64,000 bases of DNA, taken from Asterella californica. Its lineage: Eukaryota > Streptophyta > Marchantiopsida > Marchantiales > Aytoniaceae. Location of the stretch: NCBI GenBank assembly GCA_036924285.1, contig JAYKYS010000008.1, forward strand, positions 13,005,001 through 13,069,000, given 5' to 3'. Of this stretch, positions 45,448 to 58,801 are shown piece by piece. A program made the translations under genes and the position numbers. Within the stretch, counting starts at the first letter, position 1. Every line of letters starts with the position of its first letter. The notes under the pieces were generated by a model. It saw nothing but the letters and a program-made list of their open reading frames with translations. It was not told the DNA's origin and searched no databases.

Positions 45448-46512
45448 TGCGCACCTACCGCCTGAAGCTCTTGCTCAGTAGGTCACGAAACTCAAAACGC
45501 TAACCTGTAAACCATTAGTGTTCATGCACCACTTACCTTAATTCTGTTTGGTCCGGACCAGAGCCTAACAGTCTCCTTAACTCTCAAGCTCAACATTCCC
45601 TAAGTCCCGACATAGACCCGGTTAAGTCGGTCTCAAAATATGAACAAGTCACAACATGACTTGGGGCAGACTTCCCTAAAGTCCAAGGTCCTAAACAGTA
45701 CCTCCAGCACACCTAGCGGTCCAACCGCCCGTGATGTCCGTCTAGGTCTAGGCTCCCGAACGGTGGTCTAATTCCCAATCTCTTTCCTTAGTCTTGCCCT
45801 AGTCCTTGGATTGTTCCTAAGTCTAGACGTCCAAGTCTGGACCGGAACACACCTTGGTACTGGCCCAACCATCACCTCATACCCCTAGGTGGATGATTCG
45901 TCCTGGTCCACCTAAGCATCAAGCCTCCCTTCATATATACTTCTGGGGATCGGCGACCTCGTCCTCCTCTTTGGTACATGAAAATTATATCACAATCCGA
46001 TCACGAGATCGATCATAATTCTCAACTCCAAGATCATTTCGAGTAGTTCTACATATTCCTAGAAAGCACTCAACGAGAACTTCCAGTGACATCTTACTCG
46101 CCTCGAGATCTTATGTAGAGCTCCGTCCACGACCCAAGACGTTGCTGAGCTCCAACGTATGTGGTCCAGACTCATACTTGGACCGTGCGGTTCATACCAA
46201 CGTCTGAACCATGATCCATCTGCGCCGAACCCACATCTCGCTCTCGCGTCTCAGACTTATGTCTCATATCTATATTTCGGTCCGTTTCTAGACTTGCCCC
46301 TTAAGTCAGCGTTCGTTTGGGGTCATCTTGAGATAGACCCTCATGTCATAATCCAATCTTCCAACTTTGGTTCAGAAAATCACTTAGTGTTCATCTGTTT
46401 TTGACTTTTTGATCAACCTGTTAAGTCATACTCGCAACGTTCACAACCTAACACAAGTCCACTAGGGCTGTTGTTCGTTTGCGCCTGATCATTGAGACTG
46501 AGGGTTGTGACA
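45448..46512 (-). repeat. Reversed 3' LTR of a chromovirus related to the one at 4-10 kb
   Basis: On the minus strand the LTR starts TGTCACAACCCTCAGTCTC at 46,512 and ends GGTAGGTGCGCA at 45,448. Homology to the 3' LTR at 9,459-9,956 is clear over both halves. This copy is 1,065 bases long and keeps the middle part, with a TATATATGAAGG promoter-like block, that the other lacks. Sequence just upstream on the minus strand (46,513 to about 46,660) also matches the last internal part of that element, including the purine tract, so this is a truncated element end and not a solo LTR. Confidence 0.78.
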
Positions 46513-46660
46513 TTCATCTTTCATTTTGGAGGTTGATGTCCTCATCAACAATGATCCTTAAGCTAACACCAAGTTCAATAGATAAACGTAAGAGGTGGTG
46601 CATCATCGTCTTAGATCTTCATCCTGTCTTGTTGAGATTTCAGTAAGATGGTCGTTCATC

Positions 46661-49600
46661 CGTCGGAGGACTTCAATCGAAGGAATAGATAAAATATTAT
46701 ACCGGTAGAGAATTGCAATATCTTGCACTTAAACCACCAGTGCTCCTATAAAAGGACGTACTGACTCAAGATCTGACATGACATTCTGTCGCCTGCAGCT
46801 TGGCTACACGCAACAATGACCACGCTCTTCTCTGAGTTCAAACTCAAGGAAGAGCATGTCAGTGATGACCCGCCTTTGACGCGCCTCCTGTCTTTGACAC
46901 GCCTCCTGCTTGTACAGAACTAGAGCGTAGGGTAGGGGAGAGGATTAGAGCTAGGCATCGAAGATTTTCACGAGAAGCTCTCATTACCATCGCTGCGACT
47001 CATATTTTCTTGCAGGCAGGTTCGAGACTCTTTTCCATTGCTGTGGCCGATGTTCTTTGTGACTCATGTTCTGTACTTTTCTTTCTCATCAGCAGCTCAT
47101 GTTTTCTGCAGGCAGGTTTGATATTCTTTTCCATCGCTACGGTCGACGTTCTTTGCAGACTCATATTTTGTGTTGCGGCTCACTTTTCTACAGGCGGGTT
47201 TGATATTCTTTTCCATCGCTGCGGCTTACATTCTGTGCCGCTTCATATAAGTTCCATGCCACATACGATCAAGAGACAGAGAATGATGGCTTCCGAAGAG
47301 TTCAAAGATGCTTGGATAGTCTCGAGTGGCTGTGTTGGTGACAACCCTCACCACACAAGAACTGCGAGAAACTTTTCTTGATTATAGTGCAGCTGTGGTG
47401 GCTTTCGTTGTATGTGATGGAGGTGCACATTTATAGGACTTTGAGAGTGAACTGATAGCTTGCATTTCTTCCTCCTACACGGAGGAAACCTCCAAAAAGA
47501 AACGTTTAGTCGTTTACAGGGAGCTCTTTTTTTTTCTTGGCTATGTGGATCGGAAGCAGTTGCCTGAACTCCTTGAAGCTGGAGTAAAATGTGAGTTTCA
47601 TGATCACATTGAAGTTTTTGTCGGTTTTCAGAATTAGGTCTCCTGTTTTTGTTGTCTGATGTGCATTTCATTTTCATTTTTCTATTTTTCTTCATAGCTG
47701 TATGCATGATGCATCTGGAATAGCGGGTCTAGAGCTGCTGAATCAGCTCCTACGAAATGCTATGTCCAAATGGGGGCTTTCAAGGGTTCAGCCTTCTGTA
47801 ACATGTCATGAGAATTTTTGAGATCCTTACAGTACATATTTTTGTCCTTTTACGTATGTAATATGTTCATTGATTTCTCTTCTTTTCTGCTTTTCTGAAA
47901 CAGAGGAAGTGCATATCCTGGTATTGCTTGGGGAAGATTTCACCGGCAACCAGCAGAAATGTGAGAAATCGGACACATAACATCAACCCTCTGAATCTAA
48001 TGAATGTAAATTTATTAGCTGTAAGTTTAAGGTATCTTCTCTCTGTATTTGATCTGGTCCAGGTTACATATGTATGCCCAGATGGTGATCCTTACCATCT
48101 GTGAAAGTTGGGCCAGATGTGAAACCTTCCATTCGCTCAAATGAATGCTAGAAACAATATTACAATGGTTCTGAACTACTGAACTACTGAAAGAGATTGA
48201 GTGTTCAATAGTCTGAACACTCAGTAGTTCATACTACTTAGTGTGAAAGTCCATTCATGAAAGAGACTGTTTGAGGAGAGCAAAGACTATAGCGCATATA
48301 GACACAACAAGTGCAAATGCATCAAACGCCAGGGCGGCCTGGGCTTGATTACTCAGCTCCATATTTGCTCCTCCAAGCCTATCTACTGGTTCCTTTGAAT
48401 TGTTTTCAGAATTCCATAGCTGTCCCAAACGTTTCGTTATCCATATAGAGTAAAATCAATCATGGCACATACGTCTCTATGAGATCAAAGCCACATTCTC
48501 TCATCAAGAGGTTTCAGTTACTTCAGTCAAGAGGCTTCAATCACTAATACTTCCCAAAGCATGTGATGACAGTTATCATTTGCAGCTGCTGGACAGATGA
48601 CGGCCTAGACATGAAGTAAAGGAGGAATGACACGATGAAACTAGATAGGTCTCTACACGAGGTGTGATATGTTATAAGACTTCAAACGATATATTTACAC
48701 CACGACTCTTTGTTTAGACAGGTCATACCTCTGTACCAGTAGGCACATGAGATCAACATCTATCAGTAGTTCCTGATAGGTGTTTACATCGAATTCACTA
48801 CGCAGTGTAAGAATTGTACTGATCCACATCGCCATAGTGGTCAACGAATAGTTCAGTTAAACTCCAAACTCCTCAATTGAGACTTCTAATTGCCCAGGAA
48901 CTGAACCGTTCGAGTCCTGTAGTAGCACTAGAATTACTAACCCTACAGTTACAGAAAGCTGACCACCAAATATCATCCCCTCCCTTCTTGAACTACTGTG
49001 CCGTGGAGAAAGAGAACACCCAAATAAATCTTGTCTGTATTCTCTTCAAAACAAATAAGCAGTGTGTTCCACGATACTGCTGAACTTACCTCCTACAACA
49101 GCAATACTGAACGATACAACTTCCGTAAGAGAAATGCCAACTAGCACCATAGAGTACTGCATATTTATATTTTTCGAGCACAAAGTCAAGCATCTAAGCA
49201 TGACAAACACAACAGAAGGAAAATTGTCGTGCACAAGTAAATTGTGTCTCTTGTTATCTTGAAAGACAACGTACAATGCGGTGCTCTCGAAAGACAACCT
49301 ACAATGCCATGCTGTAAAGTGGTGTCCAAGAGAAAAGAGAAAAATATAAAGAGAAGAAAAGAGAAAAATATTTGTGCAATCTTTTAGTGCAGAAAAATAG
49401 CACCCATTGGTAAATATAGACACCAGATAGCAAAAAATGTGTGACGTAAAAAAGGAAAAAAGAAAAAAAGAAAAAAAATTAACAAATTATATAGGATGGA
49501 AAAGAGAATGTAGTATGTTGAATTCTTCAACAACGGAAAATGTTGCTAGTTGGTACTTTGGTACTTGTTGTTCGTCACCTCTGCAGAAATAATCAAATTA

Positions 49601-52133
49601 TCAGTTATATATTCATCAACATTCACAACTCAAATATATCCTTTAGAAAGCAATGTATGAAGTAAACTCAGTGGACAATATAGTTAAGTACTTACATAGA
49701 TGAAACAGTACGCTCGCCGAATATCGTGTCTCTCAACTCAGTCTTTCATGCAGTTGTTCTCTCAAGTAGTTCGCGGCGTGTCTGAGTCCAGTTGTGACAG
49801 TCGTACGTTGAGGACATCGCTGATAAATCTTGATCGACTCTCGACGTTATCGTATAATGTGTTTTTATGTCTAGGAATACACGGGATATATGGCTGTGTA
49901 GAGGTAGGTGACTTGAACAAGTTGGCTCTGATCCTTGGTCCTTCAACCCTAGTGCTCTCTAAATGATACGTATAAGTTGTACAAATTTGTGTTACATACA
50001 AATCCTTTTGTACTCTATCTGAAATATTCAGCTTTGTACTATCTGCATGCAAGTAACTCTAAATCACTAGAAGCATGATTTAACAACTTCTCATCGACGC
50101 TAGCTACCCATAAGTTCGACCGCCACAACTCTATTTGATACAACCGAAAGATACTATAAGATCGTTCAACCAACTTGATCGAGTCTCGATACAACTTGCT
50201 GTACACCATGGTCTACCAAGCATTCCAGCAAGGTAAAGCATGCATGCTCCAAGACACTACTCAGATCTCAATAGAGCACCAACAGCGGTAGTACCTGGCA
50301 GCTCCGAGAACCCAAACATCGGCTTATGATTCATGGCGACTCCGTTCTCTTTCATCACTAAGAGCTGCAATCAGCCCCACACCTTCCAATGTCGAGTTGT
50401 ATGCAAGTATGGCAGTTTCAGCAACAAGCTCCTCTCCAAATTGCTCGCAAATGACCAAAGTGACAATAGATGTGATCAAAAAATCAAAAAATCGCTAATA
50501 ACAGAAGTATCTTTGAACTTTGAGACCTCAGTCCTCCCAAACCAGTCAACCAATGATGATCAAACTTCATAGGAAGCTTGATTGGACTCTTCACTCCTAC
50601 CCTAAACAATTTTCAGATCGAAATCTCAAACCAATTCTGAGATATGGATCAAACCGTTATCTGTGTTAACTTAAGAGCTTTACAGACCCATGTACATTTG
50701 ATCCAAGATTCTGAACAAACTACTCGACCATTTGAGGTGAAACTTCCCAAGTATCTTATTGATAAGACATACTTCAATCATGGAAAGTTTCACTCAGAAA
50801 TTCGACTCAGAACTCAAGCAATAGCAAACTATCCATGACTATCATAGTTCGATGTTCCCGCCTTATCACGTCTTCACTTCTCAACTTCACTCGGTCGGTT
50901 CACAATCCAAATGGATAAAAAATCTGATGAAATTGATATCGAAATGACCAGCACGTCGTCAGCTCTCCAACCCAATAGACAGCTCCTCAAAACTCCCCGC
51001 GAGTAAACCAGAAACGTAGCAGTAGGTACAAATTCCACCCCCCTCCACTCAATCGATCATAACGTCCTCATCTTTCCATCAAATCGATCGATTCTTCGGC
51101 CCAAATTGTAGCTCCGGTTGAAAGCTTTCCAACCATACCCTTCGTTTTACAAATGGCCGTCCGAAACCTCCAGAAATCACAGAAACGTCGCGTGGATCAG
51201 CTAGAACATCATTGGTCCAAAAGTAGACCAATAAGAGCAAAAAGAGCTTTAATTTTTGTCTTTTTCTCCACTCAACTTTTTCCCCTAGAACTAAATTTCA
51301 CTTCCAAGGAGACACAAGACATCAATAAGACTCTAAGACCTTAGAAAATCCTTGAGACTTGTCGAAGGATTCTTTGCGGTCCGTAACTACACAAAAGCGC
51401 TCAACCAGACTGGAACAGTTGAGTAGCATACTAATACAAAGTCGATATCACAACCTGGAAACGATCTACAATAAAAGGTACGACAAAAGAAAACGGCGAA
51501 GCTATCATTTGGTTGAAATATTCTTGCTCGAAATTTCTCACGATCCAATCCCTATGATTGATCTTCGGTCTGCAATGACACCGAACATCGACCCAAAGGT
51601 TGAAAAGAACATTTGATAGATAGTTGAGATCCATTGTTCCTCACAACAAGATGTACATCGTCATATCCCAAGTCTCTCCGTATGTAACGATCGGAAGATT
51701 ACTAGAAGCTGTAACTCCATCACACTCCCCATGAATTCATCGTCAAAGTACGCAACTAACCACTGTCAAAAGTGGTCGCGGTGGATGCAATGAAGCTTGA
51801 TGTGAAACGGGTTCAGAAATGGAAGATCCGGAGCCGGTATCACACCTCTATCCATAACCACCACACTTGCAGTTCTTCGCTTCTCCATGCAGATCTCCGA
51901 GAACCCTCACAAATCACCCGTTGAGAGAGAATGCTGTATGAACCTTCGACAAATCATTTTATACACAAACGTGGCGACTAGGACCACTAAAGTGAACGCG
52001 CACAGATTGATGACTTGACATGTTTCTCTACCGTACGCACATGAACAGATAATCACGAACATGGCACCCATCACACCGTTCGACGAGTTACGCAATACAG
52101 TTCACGAAACATAGAAAAAAAACACAACATAGG
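46661..52133. other. Long stretch without recognisable genes
   Basis: A tandem array lies at 47,014-47,225 (listed separately). The region around 49,320-49,480 is A-rich with GAGAAAAG repeats. Near 51,100-51,300 the minus strand has phrases typical of plant LTRs, such as TTTCGGACGGCCATTTGT, so a decayed LTR may be present. Minus-strand reading near 50,000-50,220 gives KLYRDSIKLVERSYSIF, which looks coding in composition but is unassigned. No complete domain was identified. Confidence 0.4.
47014..47225. repeat. Imperfect tandem repeat of about 80-95 bases, three units
   Basis: The core CAGGCAGGTTTGATATTCTT, followed by TTCCATCGCTGC, starts near 47,014 (with changes), 47,110 and 47,193. Spacers between cores vary. 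A plus-strand frame of 123 codons crosses the array and repeats a related peptide; I regard this as a by-product. Confidence 0.7.
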
Positions 52134-53382
52134 TTACACAGGAATTTCATACATGAGCTGAACCACAACACGACAACATATGTTCTCGTTCCAGTCCATG
52201 CAACATGCCACCAATCGAGCTTCATGTGACGTGGCAAAATTAGTCCTCTTCATGGCAAACTTGTTTATGACGGAGTTGAAAGTCTCTGACATATAATCCT
52301 CTCAAGCTCTAGTGAGAATCGCATCTTGGTTGACGTAATGATCTTCTTGATGATATAGCTCGATGAGTGGGAGAATCTACAACATAGACATCATTTAATT
52401 TACATCATAAACAAGATACAATCTCTCTAATATGTACAAGTCTTAATCTAATCAATTATTGACATAAGAATATAGAGAACATACCTCAAAGATAATATGT
52501 GTCTTATGTGGGTCTATTTAGGTCCGAGATATTGCAGCAATGTCTATCTCCGGGTAAAGTCATGCACGTCATGTGATCTCTTGCCCAATGATCAGCTGCG
52601 TTCTGAATGTCCAAAACTAAGATGCTCGTGTCGTCTTCATCATCAGTAGGATATCGACCACCAACCATGACTATCCTCCTCGCATTCAGTTGACAATAAG
52701 TGTAAATCCATCCCTTCAGCTTGTCTGCAACATCGTGAGTCATCAGCTCCGGATACGTATATCGTCGAGAACCCACGACCTCACTATCTCGAAGATCTCG
52801 TATCTCAATCGCTGAACCAACACGGGTTTATTTCTCATCGTTGAAGCTCCTCGAGATCGAAGCCATCCTTCCAGTTGTCTCTTTGTAAGGAGCTCAAGGT
52901 CTGCAATCACCTCAGCTTCATCAATGCCACCGGAAGGTCGTTTCTTCGTCTGCACCTCCGCTAAGAACTTCTTGATCACGTTCTTGCACTTGTGCCATAG
53001 GTCTTTTTGGCTCATGACGCAATATAACATCCACCGAGCTCTTGGTATCACGGACAACCTCATCAGGAACAATACCACAAGCCACCAACCGTTGGAGCCC
53101 GATCTCAAATTACCACATCCTCCATCAACCATGCATTTCCTCTTGCATCGAGTCGAGTCATATTCATCATCTCGATGACACAACCGTCAAACGCATCAAT
53201 AAATGCACAAGTGCCGTTGTAGCCATTTCGGGTGGAAACGTAACAGAGGTCGGCATACACAACAAAGTTTCTTAAGACATACAAGTCAAATTCAAAAATA
53301 CATATTTAGGACATACTAAGTAAGAATACTTATGCATATGGTATCACAACATGAGTCATAAACAAGTCACTTAGCTCAACAT
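52134..53382 (-). pseudogene. DDE transposase, C-terminal part, host of the nested retrotransposon
   Basis: Read on the minus strand from the insertion point, the frame YADLCYVSTRNGYNGT holds the first catalytic Asp. It is followed, after a frameshift, by VPDEVVRDTKSSVDVILRHE and by DLWHKCKNVIKKF with the D-x-W-H motif. Next come a SAP-like helix pair (LTKRQLEGWLRSRGASTMRN), ADHWARDHMTCM, and near 52,155-52,290 ETFNSVINKFAMKRTNF. This order is that of a family of eukaryotic cut-and-paste transposases that I tentatively call Kolobok-like. Several frameshifts and stops break the gene. Its N-terminal part lies on the other side of the retrotransposon at 63,289-63,850. Confidence 0.7.
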
Positions 53383-55178
53383 TGTCGTGGCGAGAGTCTT
53401 TCTTGAGGAGGGCGGACCTCTTGACTGTGATCGATCAGAGAAACGACCAGAAGAGAAGAACAAGTAGCCGTTGATGATGAGATCTCCAAATCCTACTTCT
53501 TGCGTCCACCGATTACAAAAACAAGCACTCCAACACACCTTGGGTCCACAAATAGGTCTCTCAAGATTCAAATAACTTTATTTCAGTGTCCCTGCACCAT
53601 CAATCTCTTCAAATGTAAAGAAAATCTCTCCCTCTTCCTCTCCTGCGTGCCTCTCTCTCCTCTCAATCAGTTCTCAGCCAAAAGTCTACCAAGTACGTCT
53701 CAATCCGAACTTAATAGTGAATTTCAGGCCCTTGAATCTCATTTCTCTCTTTGCCTCAACTGAAACTCTCAGAAATTTGATCCGGCGTCGATCAAAAGTC
53801 CTCTGTAGATTTTCAAACGATATCTCTCAATAAAACTGCCTCCTGAGAGTAATTTCTCCTCAGAACAGTTTATTAGACAACGTCCAAGCTTAAAACTCCT
53901 GCCCCTCTCCCTACGATGATCTCCCAATTCAATCTGTCAGCAATTTGATCTTCCCCCAGCCTCCTAGCTTCCCCTGCATGTCCTCAACGCCCAATCCATA
54001 ATCCTCTTCCTTCCGCTTCAGCTCTTTCAGAAAAATCCTTTTCAAACTGTCTCCGATCCCAAGCCGCCGCAGATATTTAACCTAAAGTCAAAGCCCCAGC
54101 TTAAGCTGCCCCCTGTTGTCCTTATAAGCGCAGTCACTTATCAGAAGCTGGACCCTAGCTAAGCTGCCCCCCTGCTGTCCTTATGCGTATAGAGCTTTAT
54201 TTACAAAGTTGACACATTTTTAATACAAGTTTCACAGTTGTCTTCACAAACTCTACCCCTTCACTAATAAAGGTTCTCATAGCCTCATTCCCCATCACAA
54301 GCCAACTCGATTGTTATTTAACTAATTAGCAAAAGTTTCTCGTGCTCTTGATGCCATCTTGAATATACTACAAGTCATCCAATGTAGGTCAAAGCCCCAA
54401 CACTTATGAGGCTGCCCCAAAGGGCTTACAGCCCCCTCATATGCGCACCAGGTATCTCCCATAGTATATTCAGGATGGCATGCGGAGGCTTAGGTCAGGA
54501 AGCTCACGATTAAGAGAAATACCGGTCTCCCACCCCTAGATATGCAGGACGTGGCTGCATATCCAACATAGACTCCCTTCCAGGAGGCCAACATGCCGGA
54601 ATAAGAACCAGAGGCCAGGAGGGATTGATCCTGAGACCACTTCCCTCCTAGGCAGGCGCCCTATCACTGGGATGGCCTTTGGTTCCGTTCTAAAAGCATT
54701 TACAGTCTGTACATATGCCATTACTGAAGAAATTTTTCTGCAAAGCCTTTACTAGCCTTTCTTATACTAACTTTTGTATACAACTCCGTTTTTAATGAAT
54801 AAGGAGTCAAAACTATAGTATTTAGGAACACTTACACATCCACGCTATCAGATTCAGAGTTAGAGTCATGAGCCAAAATTGACGGATTTCTCTCTTTTGT
54901 ATATTTCTCAGTCTAAAACCCGCACTAACTATTGTTTAAAACACTTTCTGTCAAAACTGGAAGCATGAAGTCGCTCTCCTCGTCGAGCTTTGCATTCTGG
55001 TGTCCTTCGACCCCTTCAAGGTGATATTCCAATCCAAGCTAGGGAGCAGCTTGTCAAGCATGACCCTAGCTTAGCTCGTGCCCAGCTTGATAAGCTATGG
55101 CACAGCTTCCCGAACAAATGGTGGTTGAGTGTCTTCTGAAGCTCCATTTCATCATCTTGAACGCCAAGTACTACGACA
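53383..55178 (-). repeat. 3' LTR (left copy) of the nested retrotransposon
   Basis: This 1,796-base LTR is a close match to the right copy at 61,483-63,288. Ends are TGTCG and CGACA. Plus-strand frames inside both LTRs (53,500-53,763 and 61,600-61,863) encode nearly the same 87 residues, but they are antisense to the element and are not called as genes. Confidence 0.93.
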
Positions 55179-55196
55179 TTCACCCCCTCCAAACCT
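55179..55196 (-). other. Polypurine tract of the nested retrotransposon
   Basis: On the minus strand GGTTTGGAGGGGGTGAA lies directly before the 3' LTR start TGTCG. A purine tract here primes plus-strand DNA synthesis in LTR elements. The same form, GGAGGTGAA before TGTCG, is seen in the chromovirus at 9,450. Confidence 0.75.
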
Positions 55197-55227
55197 GCAC
55201 ATCCTCTGGTATGTGCCAACTTTCCCA

Positions 55228-56420
55228 CTAGTCTCCAAGGTTCTCTAAATTGCCAACGTCCTCTTCAACGTCCTCCGCGTCTTCTTCTGATACCAGATCT
55301 GCATCCATCATCTGATCTGACTCGAAAAATTCATCTAGCTCAACGGGTTCTCCTCTTTTTCTAAACAACTTGATACGCTTACCCGCAACAAGAAGCCTTA
55401 GAGGTGTACCATCAAGCTCTCGTAAAGAGTAAGTAGCGTTCTGATGCACTTCTAAGACAACATACGGACCGAACCACCTCTTAGAAAATTTCCGAAAAGT
55501 AGAGTGTTGATTCTCTAACGTACTATCATACACCAAAACCCAATCTCCAGCATATATGAGCTTGGGTCGGAGCCTGTGGGTCTTGTTAAACCTGTCCTTG
55601 TTCTTGAGACGAGCCTCTTTCAGTTTCTGTTGAGCCTCTATAAGATCCTCCTCTCTATGTTCTAACTGGCTGATTCAAAGTGCAAGAAGTTGCACATGGT
55701 CTATTTCATCTTCCCATGGTAAAGTAGCCCATGTAGGAAAATCCTCCTCTACTGGCATAATCGGCTTCTGACCGAACATCAATTCAATGGGCATGTATCC
55801 AATAGTAGTGCAATGAGCCGATCTGTCAGCCCACAGAGCAAAAAGGAGCAACCTAGGCCACTGTCTATACCTACCATCACATGCCTTTACCAGAGCTTGA
55901 ACAATCGACGGATGTCCTCTCTCGCTCTTACCAATCCCTTTCGGACTCATGGCAGTAGTGAGTTTGAGTTTCACTCCGTGTTGGACGAAGAACTCCTTCG
56001 CTTCCGTACCACGCAACTCTTCTCTGTCTGCACACAATCTCCCTATAGATCCGTATCTACAGATAATATCTTCAAGAACAAACCTACATATCTCTTCCGT
56101 GGTCTTCGTCCTTAGAGCTCGTCTTTCTACAAAGTTGGAGAGGTCTTCCCGAGCCAACACCAAGTACCTCATACCTATAACCGAGGAGGCATTGCTACCA
56201 AATCAAGAACCCATTGAAAATGGATACTAGGCAGATAGGTTGGTGCCAGGCCATCTCTGTAACATACCTTTGAATAAAATTGACAGTACAAGCATGAACT
56301 CACAAAGTTCACCACATCTTGATAAAGTCCTCTCCACCAGTATCTCTCCTTGAACTTTGTGTAGGTAGCCCAAGCTCCTCGATGTCCGATCCACAAGGTG
56401 TCATAAAACTCCTTCATCAA
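55228..56420 (-). pseudogene. Integrase of the nested retrotransposon, broken
   Basis: The zinc-binding start shows WIGHRGAWATYTKFKERYWW and the Cys pair CLYCQ. The catalytic core has DLVAMPPRL with the first Asp, RLCADREELRGTEAKEFFVQ with the second, and SPKGIGKSERGHPSIV with the Glu. The C-terminal part carries a GPY module, KRWFGPYVVLEV, and an acidic tail ending at 55,228. A stop at 55,675-55,677 and frame changes near 56,175 break it. No chromodomain is seen, unlike the element at 4-10 kb. Confidence 0.88.
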
Positions 56421-57137
56421 CTATTGTTTGGTCTGCATATCATCTATAACTCGTAAAAGTGCTCCATCTCTTCTCTTTGGACGCTTCCAAAGATATCCAT
56501 CTCGCAACAAGTAATCATATGCCTTCCTTCTTACCTCTCTGAACTCTGCATCACTCAAACCCTCCCGTCTGTTTAAAGAACTCAGAAAGGATCCAATGTC
56601 ACGTAACCTTCCCGTGTAGAACTCCTCTCTGAACGGCAGCGGCTCCAAGTTTATAGCCCGTCGATTAACCTGACACTGAGCATCCTTTCTTTCTTCTTCC
56701 TCAACTTCTGAAAACATGACATCCTCATCTACAAATCGAGCCCTTGACAACATATCTGCAACCACATTCTCCTTTCCTTTTATATGCTTCAACTCTGGAT
56801 TCAAGCTTCTAATATAAGCAATCCAACGTAACATCGCTATGTCTGGCGTGTTACAGTTGGATATCATGCCTAGTAGAGGTAGACAATCTGTTTGATTGCC
56901 TACATGAGCACCAATCAGAAACTCATAGTTTGTCTTCATCGCTGTCATCGCTCCCCACAACTCACGCTTCGCCTGAGGATAATCTCGTTGCCTGTCTGTC
57001 AAGATCCTAGCTCCAAACCTAGAGATAAGTCGCGTACCATCCGCATCATCTTGACCTATCACCCAACCAATCGTCTTTAGACTAGTATCTACTATGACAA
57101 TGACAAGTCTCTCACACCCGTAGTCTACTCTTCTCAA
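56421..57137 (-). pseudogene. RNase H region of the nested retrotransposon
   Basis: The open stretch of 238 codons contains IVDTSLKTIGWVIGQDD, the YPQAKRELWGAMTAMKTNYE helix and LKHIKGKENVVADMLSR, which is the usual end of the RNase H domain in gypsy pol. It then continues towards the integrase zinc region. It is the best preserved pol segment, although the frame ends in a stop before the integrase. Confidence 0.88.
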
Positions 57138-57301
57138 ACAGGTGGAGACTGTAGAGCCTCCTTCAGCCTATTCATAGCTTCTCGATGGACTGAGGCCCAT
57201 ACAAACCTCTTACCCTTCCTCAATAATGCATACAAAGGCTCAGCAACATGAGCATAATGAGGAATGGATAAACGATAAAATACACAAGCACCTAGAAAGC
57301 A

Positions 57302-58262
57302 TCAAATCTCCGTGATATTCCTACAGTCTGCCATTCTAGCTATAGCTTCAACCTTCTCTGGATTTGGTCGCCTTCCAAAAGCACCACACAAATGTCCAAC
57401 GACTAAAATCTCAGACACACCAAACTTGGACTTAGCTCCTGATAGGGTGAGATGTACCTCCTCCAAACGAGGTAAGATACGTTCTACATCCCTGATATGA
57501 TCTGCAACAAACATTCCTACATCCATTCGCAAGTACTGCCTCATCCTTGTCTTCAACCGCGCAACTTTTTATAAGAATATCATCTAGAAATGAAATGGTA
57601 ACATCAGACACGAATTCTCTTAGTACCTTATGCATCGCATTCTGCATATGAGCCACCGAGTTCGTCGCTCCTTGTGGAAGAGTACACATCTGCATCAATC
57701 CTAGGGGCGTACGCATAGTAGTTAGATCTCTACTCTCTACAGCCAGCTGAAACTGATCATAACCAGAATATAGATCTCCTATCGAATAGATAGCTCTCCC
57801 TGCAAATGCCTCCGCTACCTCCTCAATCACAGGATCCGTCCCAACATTACGAATGATTACGTTGTTCGCAGGCTGTAGGTCTTGAATAAAACACAAAGCT
57901 CCTGACTTCTTGGGTACAGTGAACCACCTGCTAGAATATGGCCCCATAGACGGCTCAAGTATCCCCATCTGTATCTTCTCTTTCAACAACTCCATGAGTT
58001 TAGGCAACAAAGCACGAGGAACTGGGATCGGTTTCAGATCCTAAGGTACATGAGGGATTGTGAATATAACCATAGGCGCTATAATCTTTGGGTCCACACA
58101 GCCTATCTCCTCTACTGAAAAAGAGAATGCTTTACCATGATCCATTATCATCTGCTCAAACACTATCTTTTCAACCTCAGTCAAGAAATCACCCCCTCCT
58201 ATCTGGAGCTCTTTCAACGTCTCCTCAGTAAACTGATGTCCTACTCGTCTATGATCACGCAA
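57302..58262 (-). pseudogene. Reverse transcriptase of the nested retrotransposon, broken
   Basis: The upstream linker EEIGCVDPKIIAPMVIFT leads into LKEKIQMGILEPSMGPYSSR and WFTVPKKSGALCFIQDLQPA. YSIGDLYSGYDQFQLA, TPLGLMQMCTLPQGATNSVA and the catalytic box SFLDDILIKS follow; the thumb is read in another frame at 57,302-57,556. The catalytic Asp pair is kept. The overall motif style (SRWFTVPKKSG, SRDLTT, LPQGATNSVA) is very like gypsy elements I know from mushroom-forming fungi as well as from early land plants. Frameshifts prevent a full-length product. Confidence 0.9.
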
Positions 58263-58801
58263 TATAGGCTCAGTCCCTACTAATTGTACTTGCTGCTGAG
58301 AGTTAGCAGGTTAGTTGAGCTGCTACCGGTCTCACCTTTTTCAATACAGATTTGTACTTCGCATGGACGTCTGCTTCCTGAGGGAGTGCACACCAACAAA
58401 CGACTTCTCTTCCCTCACTATTCTGCATCGGATGAGGAAAGAACTGCATGTAGATAACAACCTCCTCATATATGCGCCGAGAGTGGATAGGGATCACCGT
58501 CATACTATCTTTCTCTTCCGTCAATCTACTCACACTGTTTAACCAACCAACAACTGACTGTACAGACACAAACTCTTCAAACAAGCCAGAAACCACTTTG
58601 TCTTCAGACAGAACCCCTACACGCCACAACTCTGATATCTGTTTCACCATCCATCTTTTTGTATTTTCTTCCATATCTTCAACTCTTGTAAATCGGCTCC
58701 ACCCATCTATCTCAAACATCAGCAATCCATACTGCCAACTCTATACACCACACCTATCTCCAAACCTTTGTACATGTCTCGCTTCCAACTCTGACGAGAT
58801 C

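Noticed and set aside
47010..47381. 123-codon plus-strand ORF
   Set aside because: Most of it is the imperfect tandem array; the peptide repeats with the array.
53500..53763. 87-codon ORF repeated at 61,600-61,863
   Set aside because: It lies inside both LTRs antisense to the element, so its duplication only reflects the LTR pair.
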